From: a virus
DNA: 64,000 nt
IMG/VR virus record: IMGVR_UViG_3300042398_000686
Location: 1-64,000 of that record
Strand: one strand, 5' to 3'
The first letter of the stretch is position 1. Every line of letters begins with the position of its first letter. The translations under genes and the position numbers were made by a program. Below, one piece after another: positions 41,211-49,988 of this stretch. Below the pieces are notes generated by a model. The model was not told the origin of the DNA and searched no databases. It saw nothing but the letters and a program-made list of their open reading frames with translations.

Positions 41211-41990
41211 TTACTCTTCCTCTTCCCCTTCAAACTGTTTAGCAATTATTGCATCATATGTTCTACTAGCAACAGTATGATATTTGTGACAATCATTACA
41301 TTGCATTTGAATACGTGGAGTTCCAGCAGCAGAATAACGAGTTTGTGAATGTCTTAAATCAGTTGATCCACATTCAGGACAACATGTTTTTTCTCCTGTC
41401 TCTAAAGCACCATAATGTGTTTTATGTGGTACATAATTTTTAATGTGATTATATACTTTTTCAAGTATTATAACGTCATTCTTACAATAATCAACCATTG
41501 TTGTCATTGCGTCTTTATCGTTGTTTAAAACGATGTTTTTCCATAAATCAAAACCACCTGTTTCAGATTTTTCACCCACACCTAAGTATTGAGCAATATA
41601 ATCTAAACGATTACTATTAAATCTAAATTTAGATCTTGCATGTTTTAAAGTGTCAAGTGTAGTGTAGTTTGGGAAACATGGTATACCATGAAATAAACAA
41701 CGTGTTCTGATCCAAGGTAAATCAAATCGATCACCATTATGTCCTACTAATTCATGAGCTTCGTTAGCTACAACCATGAATTTTTCTAACATAGATTTAT
41801 CGTTTTGATTTTTATCCCAATGTAAAGAATATACTTTATCATCATCTGCCCATTTATAGCAAATGCAAATAATAGCTCTTTCTTTAATTATATTGGTATA
41901 TGGGACATTTAATTTGTATCCTGATTGCCAGAAAAAGCCAATGTTTGGACTTGTTTCAATGTCGAAAAATAATCTTTTCTTTTTATTCAT
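41211..41990 (-). CDS. RNase H-like 3'-5' exonuclease with C-terminal zinc ribbon
   Basis: The 259-residue protein has DEDDy-type motifs: FFDIETSP (Asp10, Glu12), GHNGDRFDLPWI, and YCKNDVIILEKV (Tyr and Asp of motif III). This matches predicted exonucleases of the YprB/DnaQ-like group. The C-terminal 60 residues form a zinc ribbon (CCPECGSTDL and MQCNDCHKYH), probably for nucleic-acid binding. It may act in replication or repair. A terminator separates it from the upstream unit. Confidence 0.83.
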   Translation of the reverse strand: MNKKKRLFFDIETSPNIGFFWQSGYKLNVPYTNIIKERAIICICYKWADDDKVYSLHWDKNQNDKSMLEKFMVVANEAHELVGHNGDRFDLPWIRTRCLFHGIPCFPNYTTLDTLKHARSKFRFNSNRLDYIAQYLGVGEKSETGGFDLWKNIVLNNDKDAMTTMVDYCKNDVIILEKVYNHIKNYVPHKTHYGALETGEKTCCPECGSTDLRHSQTRYSAAGTPRIQMQCNDCHKYHTVASRTYDAIIAKQFEGEEEE

Positions 41991-42020
41991 AACGTAATTA
42001 TAAAATTAGAGTTTAAATGT

Positions 42021-42042
42021 AAAAAGGCTCCCTGAGGGAGCC
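42021..42042 (-). terminator. Rho-independent terminator
   Basis: The minus strand forms GGCTCCC-TCA-GGGAGCC followed by T5. It lies just after the 159-residue gene and before the exonuclease. Confidence 0.9.
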
Positions 42043-42050
42043 AAATTTTC

Positions 42051-42530
42051 TTATAATTCTTCCGGTTCTACTGGAGGTGTTGATGATTCTCCTTTAGCTG
42101 GTGTTAAATTTTGTTGTGCTAAGTCTTCAGGTGACATGTTAGCATTTATAGGACCGTATTGTATTAGTTCAGATATGGATTTGATTGCTCTTTCTCTTTC
42201 TTGAAGTGTTAGCATGTCATATTTTTTACCGGCTACTTTAACAATAAAGTCTTCTGTATTCCAAATTAAATTAAAATACTGTTTATTAGGTAATATTACT
42301 TTAAATGTAGTAGGTCTTGGAGCAACCCATTGAATATCATCAACAAACAATCTAAATTGCATTGTTAATAATTTTTCTAATGTTTGTCTCAATTGAGGAA
42401 AACGTTGAAGTATTAAATTCATAGGTGAATTTGGATCACCTTGATATGCTTCTTCTGCTGTTTTTCCTAACAGTTGACGAACTCTACCTCTTACGTAATC
42501 TTCTAATTCTTGTTTTGAATTAAATTCCAT
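42051..42530 (-). CDS. Protein of unknown function (159 residues)
   Basis: I do not recognise it. It opens with a helix EFNSKQELEDYVRGRVRQLL that resembles the other leaders but ends in AEEAY rather than a clean Leu-x-Glu site. A small domain with FRLFVDDIQWVAPRPTTFKV and YFNLIWNTEDFIVKVAGKKY follows, then a helix and an acidic Pro-rich tail. Start overlaps the upstream stop by one base. Virion association is possible from the neighbourhood. Confidence 0.6.
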   Translation of the reverse strand: MEFNSKQELEDYVRGRVRQLLGKTAEEAYQGDPNSPMNLILQRFPQLRQTLEKLLTMQFRLFVDDIQWVAPRPTTFKVILPNKQYFNLIWNTEDFIVKVAGKKYDMLTLQERERAIKSISELIQYGPINANMSPEDLAQQNLTPAKGESSTPPVEPEEL

Positions 42531-43111
42531 TATTTACGTTTTATTATATTTTCTAATTGATAGTCTGATGCAGGTCCAGCGTATGCTCTTCTATCACTTT
42601 CTAATTTACTTTGTATATTAGTTAATATACCTAAAACAGTATTTAAACCTTCAGCAATATCATCAGGTTGTTCTACACCAAAATCCATTGTTTGTTCTAC
42701 TCTAGATAACATACCTCCGATCATACGGATTGTATTTACTAGTTCTGGTCCTTTCATTTCTTGTAATGAGTCAATAGCTGCTACTTTTTCTTCGCCGTCT
42801 AGATATCCATAAGCGCTTTGTAAATAATCATATGCTTTAATGATTTTAGCTTGCCACCAATGGGGAAAATCTACTTCTCCTCCTATTTTATCATAGTTAT
42901 CTAACTGCTTGTATAACATAGAAGCCATTTTAGCTATTCTATATACATCGCTTTTAAGCATTTTTGGTTCGTCGTCTTGATGACCTACGTCTAAGTCTTC
43001 ACTTTTAAGTTTAACTCCTCTACCTTTTAAGATATCTGCTCTAGTTACTTTACCATCACCTGTTAAATCAGGGAATTTACTTTCATTAAGTATATTTTCT
43101 AAATTAAACAT
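42530..43111 (-). CDS. Helical protein with ILNES leader (193 residues)
   Basis: The first residues FNLENILNESKFPDLTGDGK contain Leu-Asn-Glu before Ser, a candidate gp21 cut. PDLTGDGKVTRADILKGRG looks like a calcium-binding EF-hand or dockerin-type loop (DLTGDGKVTRAD). The rest is helical with no recognised family (YRIAKMASMLYKQLDNYDKI). It begins a three-gene group with its own late-promoter-like motif. Confidence 0.62.
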   Translation of the reverse strand: MFNLENILNESKFPDLTGDGKVTRADILKGRGVKLKSEDLDVGHQDDEPKMLKSDVYRIAKMASMLYKQLDNYDKIGGEVDFPHWWQAKIIKAYDYLQSAYGYLDGEEKVAAIDSLQEMKGPELVNTIRMIGGMLSRVEQTMDFGVEQPDDIAEGLNTVLGILTNIQSKLESDRRAYAGPASDYQLENIIKRK

Positions 43112-43125
43112 AATTGTTATTTTGT

Positions 43126-43134
43126 TATAAATAT
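43126..43134 (-). promoter_or_regulatory. ATATTTATA late-promoter-like motif
   Basis: The exact motif lies 14 bases before the 193-residue gene and overlaps the stop codon of the gene upstream. Confidence 0.5.
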
Positions 43135-44144
43135 TAATCTAAATCAGATAATCCAGTATCATCTTTTTTAAGGTCATCTACAATATCACGCATTGAATCA
43201 CTAGCCCATTTCTTTTGATCGTTTGTTAATTCATTGTTTATAGCATTTTCTATAAATTCAATAAATTCGTCTTCAGGTAACCTATATATTTCTGTAAATA
43301 ATAATTCTCTAACTCGTGGATCATTTATATTACTGTCATTATATATGTCTGAAATTGCATCATAAATGAATTTTCCATATTGAAAATCTCTAGGTTCGTT
43401 TTCTAATTTATCTACAGCACCTACGATTGCTTGATTTTTTTCTTTATCAGATCCAAATCCTTCAGTACCTACTATTTCATATAATCCTTTTACGATTTCA
43501 TGAACTAACATAGGAAAACAAATAGCTCTAGCTTTAATAATGAATTGATCTTCATCTTCATCATACACCATTTCGCTTTCACCTCCAGGGATGTTTTGTT
43601 TTTGAGCAATCATTGCTAATAACATAGCAATAGCTTCCTCACTATCATAGATACCAAATGATAATTTTAATATTTCACTATATTTAGCTACTAAAGCTTC
43701 ATCAATAGCATCTAGATAATCTCTAAACAATAAAAATGCAAATGAACCTCTAATAGAGGCACCTTGAGTAATACCGTTTATAATACGACGTTTTGCTTGT
43801 TGCGCTTCAGGTGGTGCTTCATCCGCTGGAACTTCATCCTCACTTGGTGGTGGGATTTGAATGTCGTTCATAGGAACTATTTTAGCATCGATTTTAATAT
43901 TAGCATAATCAATAATAGGATATGCTTGTGTTACAATATCAGCTGCTAAAAATTCTAAACTATCACGATATCCCTCTTCAGCTTCAACTAATTCAGGTAC
44001 TAAACCAGAAGAACGCATTATAGCTTGTTGAAGATTTTTATCCCCTAACATTTGTCTTAATGATTCACCTGACTTACCTTTTAAGGCAGCCATGGTTTCT
44101 GGTTTGAATATTTTTTCGTATTCTATTTCTAATAAATGAGCCAT
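43134..44144 (-). CDS. Protein of unknown function (336 residues)
   Basis: The protein is largely helical and acidic, with AHLLEIEYEKIFKPETMAAL at the start, a Pro/Glu linker near residue 110, and FIIKARAICFPMLVHEIVKG followed by LYEIVGTEGFG. The LVHEIVKG segment has a His and Glu but not HExxH, so I do not call a protease. It starts at the stop of the 1021-residue gene. I do not recognise a family. Confidence 0.6.
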   Translation of the reverse strand: MAHLLEIEYEKIFKPETMAALKGKSGESLRQMLGDKNLQQAIMRSSGLVPELVEAEEGYRDSLEFLAADIVTQAYPIIDYANIKIDAKIVPMNDIQIPPPSEDEVPADEAPPEAQQAKRRIINGITQGASIRGSFAFLLFRDYLDAIDEALVAKYSEILKLSFGIYDSEEAIAMLLAMIAQKQNIPGGESEMVYDEDEDQFIIKARAICFPMLVHEIVKGLYEIVGTEGFGSDKEKNQAIVGAVDKLENEPRDFQYGKFIYDAISDIYNDSNINDPRVRELLFTEIYRLPEDEFIEFIENAINNELTNDQKKWASDSMRDIVDDLKKDDTGLSDLD

Positions 44145-44392
44145 TATTTTTTAGATTTAAAACGTGCTACAATTTGTTTAATAATTTCTTGCTCATTTTC
44201 ATTCATCGCTTTAGGTCTTGGTTCCACATTTGGGTTACCAATTCTACGACGTTTTTTCTCTTCTTCAGTACCTCTATCAGGAATAGTTTCAGTCCCACGT
44301 TCAGGTGTTTCTCTTGAAGGTGCTGGTTGGTTTTCTGCTAGTTTTTTCTTAATTACTTCCCTAACTAGAGATTTAAACTCATTTATTTTCAT
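44144..44392 (-). CDS. Possible nested gene at the 3' end of the 1021-residue frame (82 residues)
   Basis: An internal ATG, preceded by A-rich sequence like the leaders of other genes, would give a separate 82-residue protein. It starts MKINEFKSLVREVIKKKLAE, almost the same leader as two stand-alone genes. It then has a basic, Pro/Arg/Glu-rich middle and ends QEIIKQIVARFKSKK. Either it is translated internally as well, or a formerly separate gene has fused to its neighbour. Confidence 0.4.
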   Translation of the reverse strand: MKINEFKSLVREVIKKKLAENQPAPSRETPERGTETIPDRGTEEEKKRRRIGNPNVEPRPKAMNENEQEIIKQIVARFKSKK

Positions 44393-47209
44393 GTTTTTAT
44401 TGTTAGATTGTTTACGTCTTGCTAATTCATCCTTAACACCTTGTATTTCTTTTTCATTACCTTCATATCTTGAAAGGTTTATGATCATATCTGTTAAAGC
44501 GTCATTTGAATAATCTTTAAAACTTTCTTCTGCGCTATATGTTTCTTTCATTGGTGTTTTATTTTTTAAATTTTTCATTTCCTCTATCATATATGGATTT
44601 TCTTGTAAATGTAATTTAACTAATGATGTTCTCAAAGTCTCTAGTATATTTCTGTTTTGTAAGAAACTTACTAATTCACGTGGTGAATTTAAAGAATATG
44701 ATCTATCACCCACTACTACATAATTTCTATTTCCTGGTTGTATGTTTATAGATGCTATTCGTGTATCATTATTTAATCTAATGAAGTATATTTTACTTGG
44801 TCCTACACTAATAACATTAGTAACTCGACCTTGTCCAGTTAATAAATTATCTCTAGCCGAAGCTCCTCTATCACCTATTCTGTTTAAAGCAACAGCATCT
44901 GTAACATTTAATCTTCTAAAATCATTTCTAGGTAGACTACCAAATCCAATTCTTAAACCTCTTTCACTAAAAGCATCTGCTATGTTTACATCACCTCTTT
45001 GTCTTTCTTGTGGAACACGAGGTGTATTCCCTACACCAGCTGGTCTTCCTCTCCTAGGAGCCCCATCTTGTGGTGCTACTGGTGCTTGAGGTGCTGTTTG
45101 TTGAGCGGCTGCTGGCGCTTCTGGTTCTGCTTGTTGTGCTTGTGCTCCTAATAAACGTCTAGCAGCAGTAGCATTAATATTTGCTTTAATTAGTTTACCT
45201 GATGTATCAGATAATTTTTTACTATCAGCGGGGTTTCTAGTATTAATTAAATATACTGTATCATTATATTCTACAGGACGATATATGTTTGTGTCTTGTA
45301 AAGGTAAATTTGGGTTTGTTAATATTGATCTTTTAAGATCAGTTGGCATCCCATATGATGAAAGAGCATTAATTAAACCTTCATCTGTAAATGTTTGATT
45401 TAATCCTCTTAAATAAGCAAAATAAGCATCTAACATTTCGGGGGTGAAGCGTTCATTGATAGATACATTTCTCCAATCGCTTTTTTTTCCATATACTGTT
45501 TTAGAATAAAAAGGATTTTCTCCTCGAACATTAGGAAGAGCAGTAGTTGTAAATATTAATGGATTTTCTTCATCCGTTGTTAGTATAACTAGGGGATAAT
45601 TAGAATAATCAGTATTACTAATTATCCTTTTTTCATTTGAAGTTGATTTTAAAATAGAAGTTAAACCTACTCTATCTATTTGAGAAGGTATATTTTCTCG
45701 AGAAGTAAATAAATTTATTACATTTTGTTGAAAAGATTCATTGTCGTCTTGTTCGTCAAATATAGCTTGTACTTCTTCACTATCAAATGGTATTTGATTT
45801 ATCTTACCATTTTCTATTTTATATGAAGCAAATGAATTTGAATCAACAATAATCTGTCCATTATCGGTATCTTTAACTATAATAGCAGAATTTGGATTGT
45901 TTTTAGCTGTTTCTAAAGTTTGGTCTAAAAGTGTCTGGTCTATTATTTCATCAGAGACTAATTTAGCTAAATCTCTAAATGGTATTTTATCTAATTCAGG
46001 ATAATCTGTTATATATTTTGATGTTCTTTTATTTAATTTAATACTAGGATAATCATCTTCAGCAGTATAAATACCCGCTGTAATATTATCTCCTAGTTCT
46101 AATTTAACAATAGCGTTACCATCTTTAGTAACGTATATTCTTTCATTATTGTTTAATTTCCATTTATCTAATGTTGTTAATAATTTTTTAACATCAAATG
46201 GTAATTTATCTGCTTTTAGTTCAGATGTATCTATTTTGTCTCGCATGTTTGCGATAATAGATCTTCTATCACTATTTGAAAAACTTTCTAAATGTTTTAA
46301 TAATTCTTCAGTTTCTATTATCCCAGGAGTAATAGCAATAAATTCAGCTAGTTGAGGTAATTTAGATAAATATTTAGATAAAAATTCATCATTTGAAATA
46401 TCATCAAATAATTTTCTGCCTTTTCTAACTACTAAATATTGTTGTTTAACCTCAAATGGTAATTTAATCCATTCTCTAATCCCAATAGGTTTATTTTTAT
46501 ATTGTTGGGTTACTTTTTCTCCTGTATTTAGTGGTATATATTTAAGTACTTGTTGAACGTTTGGTATTTCACGTAACCAAGGAACTTCTCTCTCTAATTG
46601 AGTAAAACTCATTGGTTGAGATTCATGAGGAGAATTAGATCGGTTTGTATAAACGTATCTTTGGTTTTCTGAAGTTGTTTTGGGGTCTCTGACTTGTATA
46701 GCAACAAAGCTTAAAGGATCATTATTTGATAAATTATTATTTTGAGCTAAATAGAATGTTGGATATGATCTATCCCCACTGTATCTGTAGTTTCCATAAG
46801 AACCTCTTGTAATACACCATCTTTCACCTCGACCATAATTGACACAATTGTCTTCTTTAGAACCATTATAAACAATAATAGTATCATCATCATTATGATA
46901 TACTACATCAGGAGTAATATCTACTGTTTCAGGTGTTTCTGCTCCTTTAGAAGAAGTAACTAATCGAATTAGTTGTGATAATGAATATTTAAATAAATCT
47001 TTTTCAGGAATTTTAGGGGAATTTTTTAAAACATCAAAACGTTCAATATATTTTTTTAATTGTTCGTCATTGATTTCTATATTTAAATCATCTGCTTCCT
47101 CTTTAAATTTATCCATTAATTTAGTCATAACAGAAGGAGCATAAGCTTCATTCAGCCCATTCTCCCAGTTATGAATAACATGTAATATAAATTTATCTAT
47201 TGGTCTCAT
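44144..47209 (-). CDS. Large multidomain protein with targeting-like leader (1021 residues)
   Basis: The first 30 residues (FILHVIHNWENGLNEAYAPS) include Leu-Asn-Glu before Ala. Residues about 100-220 hold a domain with DDTIIVYNGSKEDNCVNYGR, then GERWCITRGSYGNYR, YPTFYLAQNNN and FVAIQVRD. A WC-containing domain of this sort recurs in large phage proteins, as I recall, without known function. The middle is long and helical-beta mixed. A Gln/Ala/Pro linker lies around residue 690-740. The C-terminal 140 residues look like two small proteins joined on, the last starting KINEFKSLVREVIKKKLAEN. It could be an internal or ejected virion protein. Confidence 0.7.
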   Translation of the reverse strand: MRPIDKFILHVIHNWENGLNEAYAPSVMTKLMDKFKEEADDLNIEINDEQLKKYIERFDVLKNSPKIPEKDLFKYSLSQLIRLVTSSKGAETPETVDITPDVVYHNDDDTIIVYNGSKEDNCVNYGRGERWCITRGSYGNYRYSGDRSYPTFYLAQNNNLSNNDPLSFVAIQVRDPKTTSENQRYVYTNRSNSPHESQPMSFTQLEREVPWLREIPNVQQVLKYIPLNTGEKVTQQYKNKPIGIREWIKLPFEVKQQYLVVRKGRKLFDDISNDEFLSKYLSKLPQLAEFIAITPGIIETEELLKHLESFSNSDRRSIIANMRDKIDTSELKADKLPFDVKKLLTTLDKWKLNNNERIYVTKDGNAIVKLELGDNITAGIYTAEDDYPSIKLNKRTSKYITDYPELDKIPFRDLAKLVSDEIIDQTLLDQTLETAKNNPNSAIIVKDTDNGQIIVDSNSFASYKIENGKINQIPFDSEEVQAIFDEQDDNESFQQNVINLFTSRENIPSQIDRVGLTSILKSTSNEKRIISNTDYSNYPLVILTTDEENPLIFTTTALPNVRGENPFYSKTVYGKKSDWRNVSINERFTPEMLDAYFAYLRGLNQTFTDEGLINALSSYGMPTDLKRSILTNPNLPLQDTNIYRPVEYNDTVYLINTRNPADSKKLSDTSGKLIKANINATAARRLLGAQAQQAEPEAPAAAQQTAPQAPVAPQDGAPRRGRPAGVGNTPRVPQERQRGDVNIADAFSERGLRIGFGSLPRNDFRRLNVTDAVALNRIGDRGASARDNLLTGQGRVTNVISVGPSKIYFIRLNNDTRIASINIQPGNRNYVVVGDRSYSLNSPRELVSFLQNRNILETLRTSLVKLHLQENPYMIEEMKNLKNKTPMKETYSAEESFKDYSNDALTDMIINLSRYEGNEKEIQGVKDELARRKQSNNKNMKINEFKSLVREVIKKKLAENQPAPSRETPERGTETIPDRGTEEEKKRRRIGNPNVEPRPKAMNENEQEIIKQIVARFKSKK

Positions 47210-47215
47210 TCAATA

Positions 47216-47701
47216 TTATTTTAAATCTAATTCAATACCTGCTTTTTTTGCTGCTTGTAAAAGTTTTTGTTTATATGTTTCTTTTTCTTCATCACTCATA
47301 TTAGAATGTTGTTTTACTCGTTTCCATATATCCATTGCTTTAACATAATCAGATGTTTCTTCACCTTCTGTAAGTTTAGGGCGTAAAGTTGTATTTACTC
47401 TATCTATTAAGTTTTGAATTTCTTCATCTTTATAACCACTTACTCCCTCTTTTTCTAGTTGATTTTTTACATACTCAAATGTAAATTGATCAATATCAAC
47501 AGCAGATGGGGATGATATTAATGTTCTATTAGGAATAGCTCCTAATCCTGGGTTGTGAATTGCAAGTTTAACACTTCCGTTATTATATAATGTAGCGTCT
47601 AAAGATCCTTCTTTATTAGAAACCGACCCTACACCATTTATTTCATTTAATTTAGATTTAACTATATTTCTTATAGCTTCTTTTAATTGTGATGTTTTCA
47701 T
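47216..47701 (-). CDS. Protein with targeting-like leader (161 residues)
   Basis: The leader KTSQLKEAIRNIVKSKLNEI is the clearest example of the shared helix, ending Leu-Asn-Glu before Ile. The body has SLDATLYNNGSVKLAIHNPG (beta-like) and helices, with SDEEKETYKQKLLQAAKKAG near the end. No family is recognised. It is grouped with the 1021-residue protein. Confidence 0.6.
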   Translation of the reverse strand: MKTSQLKEAIRNIVKSKLNEINGVGSVSNKEGSLDATLYNNGSVKLAIHNPGLGAIPNRTLISSPSAVDIDQFTFEYVKNQLEKEGVSGYKDEEIQNLIDRVNTTLRPKLTEGEETSDYVKAMDIWKRVKQHSNMSDEEKETYKQKLLQAAKKAGIELDLK

Positions 47702-47713
47702 ATTATAATTTAA

Positions 47714-48103
47714 TTATTTTGTTTTACCCCAAGAGTCACCTTTACCTTTATCCTTACAAGCAGCTGGCGTTGGTCTGCAAGATGGGTATTTTGAACGTTG
47801 TTCACCTGCTTTACGTCCACATGATTTACATTTACCATCTCGACATGTATTACAATCAACCCAACCTCCTTCTTTACCTGGTGCTCCTTTACGTTTGAAC
47901 CAAGTGCGAAGTGTTTCTTTTTGTTTTTCGTCTAATTGATCTAACTGTTCTTTAACACCTTTCCAAATATCACCTTTACGGCATCTAACAATAGCACCAG
48001 ATTTGTAAGCAGATGGTTTATCGTATTTACGATCTGCAATGCGTTTACATCTGTCCTCTTTTTCTTGGATTATTTGTTCTAATATTTCGGAGAGTTTAAT
48101 CAT
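47714..48103 (-). CDS. Cysteine-rich protein ending in a YPSCRPTP motif (129 residues)
   Basis: After the leader IKLSEILEQIIQEKEDRCKR comes AYKSGAIVRCRKGDIWKGVK and then the strongly patterned WFKRKGAPGKEGGWVDCNTC, KCKSCGRKAGEQRSKYPSCR, PTPAACKDKGKGDSWGK. This Cys/Arg/Lys block recurs in phages and bacteria as a small unnamed domain. It may bind metal and nucleic acid. The C-terminal YPSCRPTP tail is the family mark as I recall it. Confidence 0.7.
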   Translation of the reverse strand: MIKLSEILEQIIQEKEDRCKRIADRKYDKPSAYKSGAIVRCRKGDIWKGVKEQLDQLDEKQKETLRTWFKRKGAPGKEGGWVDCNTCRDGKCKSCGRKAGEQRSKYPSCRPTPAACKDKGKGDSWGKTK

Positions 48104-48359
48104 ACTTTTTTATCTTAACAAGTAAAGGTCCTGTACCTTTTATAGTACGGTGATACACATGTTTAGGTATAAATATTGGTTTATCTAGTAATATAGGAAG
48201 AGAGTCATCTAATTGTACTAGCCAATCAGTTGACTCTAAAGCTTCTACTAATCTATCTTCATTATCCATATGCCACATAAGTTCTACAGGATCTATATTC
48301 TCATCAAATTTACGAATTATATATTCGTCTGTAGTTTCTATATTTGTATATGGTTCCAT
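48096..48359 (-). CDS. Small conserved phage protein with WH...D and YHR motifs (87 residues)
   Basis: I start at the ATG (MEPYTNIETTDEYI) that overlaps the upstream stop as TAATG; a TTG two codons earlier is less likely. The protein has ELMWHMDNEDRLVEALEST, DWLVQLDDSLPI and IPKHVYHRTIKGTGPLLVKI. The regularly placed His and Asp and the strand pattern resemble a small cupin-like fold. Similar proteins occur widely in phages and marine genomes, as I recall. No function is known. Confidence 0.65.
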   Translation of the reverse strand: MEPYTNIETTDEYIIRKFDENIDPVELMWHMDNEDRLVEALESTDWLVQLDDSLPILLDKPIFIPKHVYHRTIKGTGPLLVKIKKYD

Positions 48360-48994
48360 TACCAATAACCTGAAAATGTTGTTTTAAATCCTAGCATTTT
48401 AGCATAACGTGGTAATCTACAAGACCAATATGATGCTTTGGTTCTATCTTTTTTATTAGCACAATCATGACGTTTAGCAAATGCTTGACGTGCTTTAGAA
48501 TTATTTAATTTAGCTTTTAATCCAGTAGTGTCACCAAATGATACTTTTTTAACTTTGTCTCCGTCTTTAACGTAAACATAGAATTTTTTAGAACCACCGC
48601 GTTTAGGTTTCCCAATAGATACTTTTTTACCTTTAAATTCAGCTTCATCTATTTCTTGTGATTCATGTAGTTCTAACAATTCATCAAGTGATATAGGATA
48701 ATCTAAAGGTACTTTTATACCTTCATAAATACCATATTCACCTAAATTTGATTCTAATAATTCAGCATCATCTTCTACTACGGATAATAATCCTTCATTA
48801 TATAATGCTCTGGTTTCTCTAACTAGAGCCATGTAGTTAGAAGATAAAGGTCTATAAATGTTATGTATTAACATTCTACCTTCTTGTATGTGATAACTTA
48901 GCCCTTCAGAAAGTAAAATATTATTTTTACCTTCGTTAAGCATTAATTTAGGACCATTACATCCACAGTCGTCAATAGGAGTTATATTATTCAT
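48359..48994 (-). CDS. Protein with RHxCxxKxDRTKASYWSCRLPRYAK motif (211 residues)
   Basis: The N-terminus has two candidate gp21 cuts (LMLNE before Gly, LLSE before Gly). The C-terminal domain reads KKFYVYVKDGDKVKKVSFGD, then ARQAFAKRHDCANKKDRTKA and SYWSCRLPRYAKMLG. This Cys/His/Arg-rich block is common in phages of aquatic bacteria, as I recall, often at the end of capsid-associated proteins. It looks metal- or nucleic-acid-binding. Exact role unknown. Confidence 0.68.
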   Translation of the reverse strand: MNNITPIDDCGCNGPKLMLNEGKNNILLSEGLSYHIQEGRMLIHNIYRPLSSNYMALVRETRALYNEGLLSVVEDDAELLESNLGEYGIYEGIKVPLDYPISLDELLELHESQEIDEAEFKGKKVSIGKPKRGGSKKFYVYVKDGDKVKKVSFGDTTGLKAKLNNSKARQAFAKRHDCANKKDRTKASYWSCRLPRYAKMLGFKTTFSGYW

Positions 48995-49003
48995 ATTTTA
49001 TTA

Positions 49004-49414
49004 TTATGTTAAAGGACCACCAACAACCCAAGCATCACATGTTCGAGCTGCAGCACATTTAAATTTTAAAAATCTGCAATACCCTAATTTACCTGCTTTA
49101 ATTACATCAAATGGATCTTCTGATCCTTCATCATTTCCGATTCCTGTAGCAATGCAGTTTAATGTTTTAGGTGTAATATCAAAAGCAGCACAGTTAGCAC
49201 ATAATGATTTTTTAGCTTCTTCGACCGAATCTAACTTCCACATATTCATTTTGGCTTGCCAAAATTTTTCGTTTGGTTCATTTGGATTTAAAGGTCCATA
49301 TCCATATTCATTAATAGCTTTCTGTCTATTATCAAGATTAAGTTTTATATTTTGGGTTGGAGCAGGGCATTTATTTAACTCTACCTCATTTAAAATATTA
49401 AATAATTTTATCAT
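49004..49414 (-). CDS. Cysteine-rich protein with ILNE leader (136 residues)
   Basis: The start IKLFNILNEVELNKCPAPTQ carries Leu-Asn-Glu before Val. The C-terminal half has eight Cys in LCANCAAFDI, LNCIATGIGN, LGYCRFLKFKCAAARTCDAW and ends VVGGPLT. This CxNCxAF...GYC...CxxxRTCDxW pattern is a recurrent unnamed phage family resembling small metal- or iron-sulfur-binding proteins. Cofactor is not known. Confidence 0.68.
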   Translation of the reverse strand: MIKLFNILNEVELNKCPAPTQNIKLNLDNRQKAINEYGYGPLNPNEPNEKFWQAKMNMWKLDSVEEAKKSLCANCAAFDITPKTLNCIATGIGNDEGSEDPFDVIKAGKLGYCRFLKFKCAAARTCDAWVVGGPLT

Positions 49415-49415
49415 T

Positions 49416-49988
49416 TTATTCTGTTTTAGTTGCTTCTTTAATTTTTTGAAGTTTCTCTAAAATTTGTTGTTTTAATTGAACAGTATCCAATCCATTACCA
49501 ACCCAATTTTGAATAGTTCCATCTTCCATAACATAAGCACCATTAACTAAATCATCTAAAAAATCATCTAATCCATTTGATACTGTTTCAGCAGCATAAC
49601 GAGCATTATTCATTATCATATTACGTTCATACTCTTCGTATTCGCCCTTCATTTTTAATTCACTTTCCATTTCAGTAACACAATGTAAACACATTTGATG
49701 AATGTTATACATTCTTTTATCTAAATGATGATTCATAGGTGTACCGCAATTAGGACATAATAAAGGCATAGCTAACGAAGCTGTTTTTCTTACATTACGC
49801 TTTATACCATTTTTAATGGTCCACGTACGCCCATTTTCTTCCCACACATCCCCATCTTCATGTAATTCATCTGCTTTAGTATAACCTACAGAAGTTACAG
49901 TTTTATCATTGTATTTCTTCTGTATAATGTTTCTTATACGTTTTAAATCACGTTCTGAGAATTGTTTTTTTAATTGTGTTTCTTTCAT
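49416..49988 (-). CDS. Zinc-binding protein of unknown function (190 residues)
   Basis: A leader of the charged-helix type (KETQLKKQFSERDLKRIRNI) is followed by GDVWEENGRTWTIKNGIKRN and a four-Cys zinc site: CPNCGTPM and MCLHCVTEME. The C-terminal 90 residues are helical. The combination WEENGRTWTIKNGI...CPxCG is one I recall from phages of aquatic bacteria without function. Its stop overlaps the next start by four bases with the metalloprotease upstream. Confidence 0.65.
   Translation of the reverse strand: MKETQLKKQFSERDLKRIRNIIQKKYNDKTVTSVGYTKADELHEDGDVWEENGRTWTIKNGIKRNVRKTASLAMPLLCPNCGTPMNHHLDKRMYNIHQMCLHCVTEMESELKMKGEYEEYERNMIMNNARYAAETVSNGLDDFLDDLVNGAYVMEDGTIQNWVGNGLDTVQLKQQILEKLQKIKEATKTE

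Noticed and set aside
43134-44144. Metalloprotease call for the 336-residue protein
   Set aside because: It has LVHEIVKG but not the full HExxH motif, and no third ligand could be placed.
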